Of a DNA stretch of 64,000 bases, positions 58,166 through 64,000 are shown piece by piece. The stretch is from Salvia splendens (lineage: Eukaryota > Streptophyta > Magnoliopsida > Lamiales > Lamiaceae). How positions within the stretch are numbered: position 1 is the first letter of the stretch; the number at the start of each line of letters is the position of its first letter. Both the position numbers and the translations under genes were made by a program. Under the pieces are notes generated by a model that searched no databases, was not told the DNA's origin, and was given only the letters and a program-made list of their open reading frames with translations. The stretch covers positions 33,389,855 to 33,453,854 of the forward strand of contig NC_056047.1 in NCBI RefSeq assembly GCF_004379255.2, in the 5' to 3' direction.

Positions 58166-59314
58166 CTATTCGTTGCCCCGGGTCTGAGCGGCTGTGTCAC
58201 GGCTGCCCTCGGTGGCGGCGAGAGTTGCGATTCCTCCATCCGTTCCAACGGCTGCGGCGGCGTGGCCTTTGCTCCACGGTGGTCGAGTAGTCGCCGATTT
58301 GTGCTTCGACTCCCACCATTCCGGATACCCCACCAATTCGAAGCATTGTTCTCTAGTGTGCTTGCGTTTTCCACAATTGTTACAAACCAATTTGGACCAA
58401 TCGTCATCCATCCTTCGTTCCTCGGATGTCCGTTGGTTCCATCCCCCATTTCCACTACTGCCGCGGCATGGAGCGGTGAAGTGATTCGGCCTCCTCGCCG
58501 TGAATAGCTCTGCTCCGATTCCGTCTCCTGGGGGTTTTCCGTCTGTAGGACGAAGAATTTCCGATCAGGTATCCTCCCGCTTTGCTATGTTGTACGCTTG
58601 CTCGGCTGATGGAAGTGGTTCCATCTTCAACACCTCTCTCTTTACGATTTCATACTTGTCATCCAATGCAGTAAGAAACTGATATAGCCTATTTTGTTCA
58701 GTTTCTTCATTGTGGATCTGGATATCATCTGGGCATTTCATCCGGTTGGGCCTCTTTTGGTCAATTATTGTCCAGATCTCATTGAGATCGTTCCACACTT
58801 CCTCCAGTGTGGTGTTCCCTTGTTTTAGGGTGCTTGCCCTACGGTGGATATCGTATATTTGTAATGAATCTCGGCCGCTTTTGTATGTTACGGCCAGGCT
58901 GTCCCATATGTGCTTCGCCGTCGGTTGTTGAGCCACTCGGCTGACCAATTTGGTCTCGATATTTTGAACTAACCACGTAAATACACAGTGGTCGGCTTCC
59001 TGCCACTGTGTAAACGTTGGTTCAGTTCTTGTTGGTGGGGATGGGACTCCAGTGATGTGAGATACCATCCCCCTTCCGCTAATCACATTGTGCATCAGGA
59101 TGGACCAAACCGGATAGTTCTCTCCGTTGAGTTTAAACCCTACAGTCAAGGGCTGTGAATCAGTTTTGTATATTGGTTTTTCTGGTTTGTCGGGATTTTC
59201 TGGTGTTTGGTTGTGCATAAGGCTTTTACGCATGAAATTTGAAAAGAGGCGTGCAAACTCATCCGCTTCGGATGTGTTTTGGCCGCCGGTTATCACCCTA
59301 TAGGTTTCTGACAT
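58166..59314 (-). pseudogene. Copia 1 gag with zinc knuckle
   Basis: The ORF 59314-58565 (249 codons) is a Copia gag: the LNGENYPVWSILMHNVISGR motif, then VTYKSGRDSLQIYDIHRR, then LTALDDKYEIVKREVL. The zinc knuckle CNNCGKRKHTREQC (CX2CX4HX4C) lies beyond in another frame (58411-58166), so a frameshift or stop separates them. It would package the RNA. Confidence 0.87.
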
Positions 59315-59415
59315 GTCTGCCTTTTACAGGTTCTTGGCCAAGGGGTTGGGAAAGGTTTTGGAGCGATGATGAGATCGATTCTGAGCTCCCAGAGTCGTCG
59401 CCTGCTCTGATGCCA

Positions 59416-59609
59416 TGACAAACAACAAAGAGGAGAAGGTTTTGTTGGTGTAATGTTTGATGATGTTCTCATTACAATCGTTCCATTAAATATGAGTACA
59501 ATATGTTTCATATGGTAACTAAATCATCCCTAGTTAATACATGATTTGATCAATCCCTTAATTTAGGGAACTTGATTTATTCTCTTCAAATCTTTTCATT
59601 ATTCTAACA
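59416..59609 (-). repeat. Copia 1, 5' LTR
   Basis: 194-bp repeat, lacking 6 bp present in the other LTR (near GGGAA/TTGAT). The primer-binding site abuts it at 59415. Confidence 0.9.
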
Positions 59610-59614
59610 ACTCG

Positions 59615-60787
59615 AACGAAACGAAATAAAAACAAAAATAGTCGCAAAGACGAGAAAGTCCGAAGGCATCCAAGGAACACATGGGCACTACACAACACAG
59701 CACCTAGAAGAAGACAATAAAAAAAGTGAATGGCCATTGAACATGTACTCAAGCGAGCAACAAGTAGCAATTGAGATGCGGGAAATGGTACCACTTAAAT
59801 CAAGGTAGAGGGCGTAGAATAATCAAGTTTGCTTTCAACTCGTCGAAGAAGCGGATCAAGCAGTTAACCTCCAAATATAACTCTTGAGTTTTTCCAACTT
59901 CTAACATCGTTGAAACTATCCATCATCCGTCCTAGTTAAAATGAGAGCTTCGAGTACCATCCTCTCATCCATATACCAAAACGGCAAAAAGTCGATTCTT
60001 CTCAAACTCCCAATTGGACTTGAATTTATGGAATGTGATCTTATTCCAAATGTCCCATATAGACCATGTGACGACATATAATATGGATATCCACATTTGC
60101 TTATTTTTCTTCCCCAGGCATGTGCCAAGCTACGAGAGAAGGCAATTAATCCTTAGAATGATTAGGTTGACAGAGTGAGAAGTTCCATTTATAACAGCAG
60201 TGGTACTAGAGGTTGCTGGAGAGCTTGCAGCTGAAGAAGAGGTGATCGATAGTTTCTGTAATCTCCTTACAAAGAATGTGGCGATCGTCTTCAACTCTAG
60301 TAACACTAAGCTTGAACAATCTTGATAAGGTGTTTTTGAGGCTCGATTCCCCCAACCTTCACTTGGATGCCCTTCTTGGTCACTTTTTCGATTTCCTTGC
60401 AAATCTCTTAAATTTATTAATTTTACTCAATATGCTTGTCTGGCATTTTACTTTCACTCTTTGAGCTTCTCCATTAATAATTGGCCCCGTGGATGGATTT
60501 GACGATATCATTCCACAAAGGCTTTTGATCATCCGCTAACCTCTACCACCACTTGAAAAGCATGGATGCATTTCTGATATAAATGTCTCAAACTCCCATA
60601 CCTCTGTGCCCCACCGTTTTTCGGATTGTATTCCAAGCAATAAGATTACCTTCTTTATCGTCATCTTTATTACCCAATAAACAACTTTGTAACTGGATGA
60701 TGCGCTCAGCCACATTTTTAGGCATTCGAAAAAGGCTAATGTAGTACATCAGGATGTTATTCAAATCACTTTAATAAGAATCAAAGT
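59615..60787 (-). pseudogene. L1-type LINE ORF2 remnant
   Basis: Minus-strand translations in several frames give the end of a plant LINE RT (TLILIKV, then ILMYYISLFRMPKNVAERI), the following GNLIAWNTIRKTVGHRG and NASMLFKWWWRLA-like segment, and a zinc-binding tail resembling IWDIWNKITFH. Many stops and frame changes show decay. The 3' part probably continues to the left of the Copia 1 insertion: T9 at 54289-54297 would be the poly(A) tail read on the minus strand. Its 5' side is truncated at about 60787. Confidence 0.65.
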
Positions 60788-60800
60788 ATTTTGAACCGAC

Positions 60801-60935
60801 GAACATGCAGTGGGTTAGGCCCCCCTTAGCGGGTCACTGCGTACCCTGATTTAACACCCCTCACAATACTGTCAGACCTGGATGTGGGGGTCCTTAGGGT
60901 TGGGGTTTCAACCTTTTGTATGTAATTTTGTATGT
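60801..60935. mobile_element. SINE-like short retroposon
   Basis: 135-bp insertion flanked by a perfect 17-bp direct repeat, AAGTATTTTGAACCGAC, at 60784-60800 and 60936-60952. Such long duplications are made by LINE-type (target-primed) integration. The insert begins GAACATGCAGTGGGTTAGG, which resembles a Pol III A box, and ends with TTTTGTATGT repeats. A convincing B box is not visible, so the SINE assignment is tentative. Confidence 0.62.
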
Positions 60936-60952
60936 AAGTATTTTGAACCGAC

Positions 60953-61311
60953 AATTTCATCATTAATTAGTTGCCAGCCACTTTCGTCATTGACTTAATT
61001 AGGACATATATCGTATCCTTATGTGAAGAATGTTCTAACCTATGTGGTAATTTGACGATGGTTAAGAATTTTGATGTTATCCGTTGAATCCCTCTTTGAT
61101 TAATAAGTGTATATTTAAGGATTTTGGTAAAGTTAATGATGATTATGTTGATTACAAAAAAGAAATAGATCAAGGCTAAGTAGAGCGATTCTAGACCAAA
61201 TCATAATGTTTTCCGCATCTTGCTTTCCCTTTTATGCTTCTAGTAAGTTATTAATGATGATAACATAAATTCATGTTATTTTCTTCACTTAGTAGTGTGA
61301 GTGTTGGAAAC
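60953..61311. other. AT-rich intergenic sequence
   Basis: No gene or recognisable repeat. Separates the SINE-like insertion from the second Copia element. Confidence 0.35.
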
Positions 61312-61602
61312 AATTCTCTATAAAACGAATATATAATTTTTTAGAGATGGTAATCGAGAGAGGCGAGATTCATGGGGTTGTGCATAGTGATAGAAAAGGT
61401 TTTAGGAGTAGAAGATGATTTGTATTTCTTTGATGTGTTTACAATAGAATTCATCACGTCAATATATAGGTGTGAGTATTTCCTATCTATGGAAAATACA
61501 ATCAATCTATTCTAGGAAAATGTGTAATTGTATCAATCCTAGTCAATCAATTGTTCTTCACAATAAATCTGCAATCTTCTCTCCTCTTGATATGTCTCAA
61601 TA
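61312..61602 (-). repeat. Copia 2, 3' LTR
   Basis: 291-bp LTR. The partner LTR is outside the window, so identity and target duplication cannot be checked. The pol stop codon (TGA at 61597-61599) lies inside the first bases of this LTR. Confidence 0.75.
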
Positions 61603-62928
61603 CTCCCCCTCAAGTTGAGCAATGGTATCTCTGATGCTTAACTTGCCCAATATTTCTTTGAAGACCTTTGGATGAAGAACTTTGGTGAGTATATATGCAA
61701 GTTGCCCCTCTGAGCGGACAAAAGGGAATTTAATGATGCATCCTTCCAATTTTTCTTTGATGAAGTGGCGATCAACTTCCACATGCTTCGTCCTGTCGTG
61801 TTGCACTGGATTTTCTGAGATACTAATAGCCGCCTTATAATCGCAGAACAATTCGCTTTTTCGTGTAGGTAGAAAACCAATTTCTGTCAACAAACTCCTC
61901 AACCATAGGATCTCCATAAGTCCACTCTTTATTCCTCGGAACTCAGTCTCGGCGCTCGACAGGGCTACAACTTTTTGTTTTTTACTTCTCCAAGTAACTA
62001 GGTTCCCCCCGATGAAGGTGAAGTAGCCTCCTGTTGACTTTCTATCTACTGGATTGCTTGCCCAGTCAACATCGGTGTACCCAGTGATCTCCAAGTCTTC
62101 CCCCTTGTCTAGAAATACTCCATAACCCACAGTACCCTTAAGATATCGCACAATCCTCAATGCGGCTTCCATATGATTAGCTTGAGGTCGGTGCATGTAC
62201 TGACTCACTATGCCAACTGCATATGTGATGTCGGGCCAGGTATGTGAGAGATAGATGAGTTTTCCGAAAAGTCGTTGATACTTTTCCCTATCAGCGAGCT
62301 CGACTCCTTCCATTTTCAAGCCATGGTTGTGAACCATCGGGGTGTCTACAGGTTTGCATTCAAGGAGACCAGTTTCTGCCAACAAGTCTAGTACATACTT
62401 CTTTTGCCTTAGGAATATTCCGTGCCTGGACCTTAACACTTCTATTCCCAAAAAGTATTTCAGTGCTCCAAGATCTTTCATCTCGAATTCTTTAGACAAG
62501 TTTTCCTTCAACCTCTGGATTTCTTCCACATCATCGCCAGTAATGATCATGTTATCAACATAAATAATCAGACATGTTACCTTGTCGTCTCTCTTTTTTG
62601 TGAAGAGTGTGTGGTCAGAGTGGCTTTGTTTGAAGTCATGTTTGAACATTGCATGACAGAACCTTTCGAATCAGATTCGTGGAGACTGTTTTAATCCATA
62701 CAACGTTTTTCGCAGTCAACAGACTTCTCCTCCAAAATTTTCAGAGAATCCTGGGGGAACTTCCATGTACACCTTTTTATTCTTTTCTAACTCCCCATGG
62801 AGAAAGGCATGGGTGACATCGAATTGGTGTAGGGACCAATCCTTGCACACTACTACAGACAATAAGGCCCGCACTGTGTCCAACTTAGCAATTGGGGAAA
62901 AGGTTTCTTCATAATCCACTCCATACAC
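61597..62928 (-). pseudogene. Copia 2 reverse transcriptase and RNase H
   Basis: RT begins within 62928-62716 ([35 protein letters not shown]). After a frame change, the frame 62649-61597 (350 codons) is open. The catalytic box reads IIYVDNMIITGDD: the second Asp of YVDD is Asn, which should abolish polymerase activity. RNase H is complete, with GYTDVDWASNPVDRKST, ALSSAETEFRGIKSG, FCDYKAAISI and KHVEVDRHFIKEKL. Confidence 0.88.
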
Positions 62929-63623
62929 ATGTGTGTACCCTTTCGCTACAAGTCTCGCCTTGTATTTCTCGATTGAACCATATGCTCTTCTCTTTATGGT
63001 GAATATCCATCGACATCACACTGGCTTCTTTCCTGGAGGCAACGTGCATTTCTCCCATGTTCCATATTTAACAAGGGCATCTATTTATTTCTTCATGGCT
63101 TCTCTCCAATGTTTGTGTTTGCTTGCCTCTTTAAATGTTTGTGGAATTTCTTCCTCCTCATATAGAGCAGCTTCGAAAGCCCTCGCCATTTCTAATAGAT
63201 GACCTTGAGCAATATTTGTTACTGCGTATTTTTCCTTTCTCCCCTTCCAATCTGGTGTGTATCTTCGAGGGGGATCCCTCTTGTACTTCTGGTGGGGTAA
63301 CTCATATGGTGCTCCAGTATTATCATTTCTTCCACTAGTTCCACATTCTTCATGAGTGTCCCTATCAGTGTTAGTACGTTCTGAAGGTATATCATCAAAA
63401 TCAGAACTGTTTACCTCAGGAATCGAGGACGGGGATGATGGTTGGACAATGTCACTTTGTTGTTTGTTCTGTATTACAGGGCTTGACTGCCCGGTGGTGC
63501 TCCTAACCTCCTCTATTAGACCAACGTCTGTGACAGGGCTTGACTGTGATACTCCCCCTGTATGGTGTTCCCCTGGTTATCCCCCTAAGTGGTATTCCCT
63601 TGGATTGATATCAGGTAGCCAAT

Positions 63624-64000
63624 CTAGGAAGACATTGGTTGGACTATGGTTCGAAGGTTGAGTCTCTCCCTGACTACTAGATTGGCTATAAAAGTATTCT
63701 CCCTCCATAAGTCACAATTCATGGTGGTGTGCATTCGACGGGTTGTCGGGTCATAGCACCTATAGCCTTTCTGATTTTTCCCACGGCCAAAAAAGACACA
63801 CTTAAGAGCACATGGGTCAAATTTGGAACGCTCGTGTTTCGGAATATGAACGGAGACAGAACATCCAAACACCCTAGGTTCAAGAGACAAAAACGAAGGT
63901 ATTTCGAAGTGATGAGAAAAAATATCTAAGAGGGTTTTAAAGTTAAGGATTTTAGTGGGTAGGCGGTTTATAAGGTAAACTGCGGTGGCAATAGCTTCCG
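63624..64000 (-). pseudogene. Copia 2 integrase C-terminus (partial)
   Basis: Minus-strand reading from the window edge: INRLPTKIL-like sequence, then EPRVFGCSVSVHIPKHERSK and KCVFFGRGKNQKGYRCYDP, the usual Copia integrase end. A divergent linker with stops joins it to RT between about 63200 and 63620. Confidence 0.8.

Larger units (their letters stand above)
54350..59609 (-). mobile_element. Ty1/Copia retrotransposon, 5.3 kb
   Basis: LTRs at 54350-54549 (200 bp) and 59416-59609 (194 bp) start TGACAAAC and end TAACA; they differ by about three substitutions and one 6-bp indel. A perfect duplication ACTCG flanks it (54345-54349 and 59610-59614). The primer-binding site TGGCATCAGAGC on the minus strand (59404-59415) is of initiator-Met type. 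Order on the minus strand: gag, protease, integrase, RT, RNase H, which defines Copia. The LTRs indicate a recent insertion, yet the ORFs have frameshifts and the RNase H end is decayed. Confidence 0.93.
61312..64000 (-). mobile_element. Second Ty1/Copia retrotransposon, truncated by the window edge
   Basis: The 3' LTR is at 61312-61602 (TGTTGGAAAC…CTCAATA on the plus strand; the expected terminal CA has become TA). The polypurine tract GAGGGGGAG abuts it. RNase H, RT and the end of integrase follow on the minus strand to 64000; protease, gag and the 5' LTR must lie beyond. Protein motifs are closely similar to Copia 1, but the LTR is different and longer (291 bp), so it is a related family. 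Confidence 0.88.

Noticed and set aside
58106..58507. 133-codon plus-strand ORF in Copia 1
   Set aside because: Antisense to the gag zinc-knuckle region.

Overview
The window looks like repeat-rich nuclear DNA of a flowering plant, probably a eudicot. It is AT-rich, its one host gene is split by introns, and it carries Stowaway MITEs, PIF/Harbinger and Helitron DNA elements, chromovirus, Athila-type, Tekay/Del-like and Copia LTR retrotransposons, a LINE remnant and a plastid psaB fragment. Nothing fixes the species; an assignment to Lamiales would be a guess. I see no bacterial-type operon, CRISPR array or viral genome.

Layout. 1-1486 is intergenic with a decayed LTR piece. 1490-3449 is a PIF/Harbinger transposon with a nearly intact transposase (one internal stop). 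3884-13908 is the only convincing host gene, an O-fucosyltransferase family protein of 8 exons and 493 codons. Its 7.6-kb first intron holds a rearranged LTR remnant (4507-5640), a Stowaway MITE (5831-6111) and a 5.3-kb antisense chromovirus (6154-11462, target duplication GGTTT). A second, decayed Harbinger (14507-16378) lies just downstream, followed by the plastid psaB fragment and a 4.9-kb Helitron (16764-21671, minus strand).

22294-52597 is one Athila-type Gypsy element (target duplication TATAT) swollen to 30 kb by nested insertions. Its env-like ORF is split by a non-coding Tekay/Del-like element, here called A (28672-46584). The left LTR of A is split by an antisense tandem array of a related non-autonomous element, here called B: four ~2.5-kb LTRs separated by three 716-bp internal domains (30607-42787), the whole array bounded by one target duplication, CGGGT. 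The right Athila LTR contains a solo Copia LTR (50939-52369, target duplication TTCTT).

52600-54100 is MITE-rich, including a MITE nested in a MITE. 54350-59609 is a Copia element (target duplication ACTCG) that appears to have landed in a LINE remnant. A short SINE-like insertion with a 17-bp target duplication follows (60801-60935), then a second related Copia element running off the right edge (61312-64000).

How the parts relate: only the O-fucosyltransferase gene has an evident cellular role (Golgi/ER glycosylation). Almost everything else is mobile DNA, and nearly every mobile ORF carries stops or frameshifts. The order of insertion can be read from the nesting: Athila first, then A into Athila, then B into A with later expansion of B by recombination. 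The boundaries and target duplications were read directly from the sequence. Family and lineage names rest on recognised motifs and were not checked by database search.
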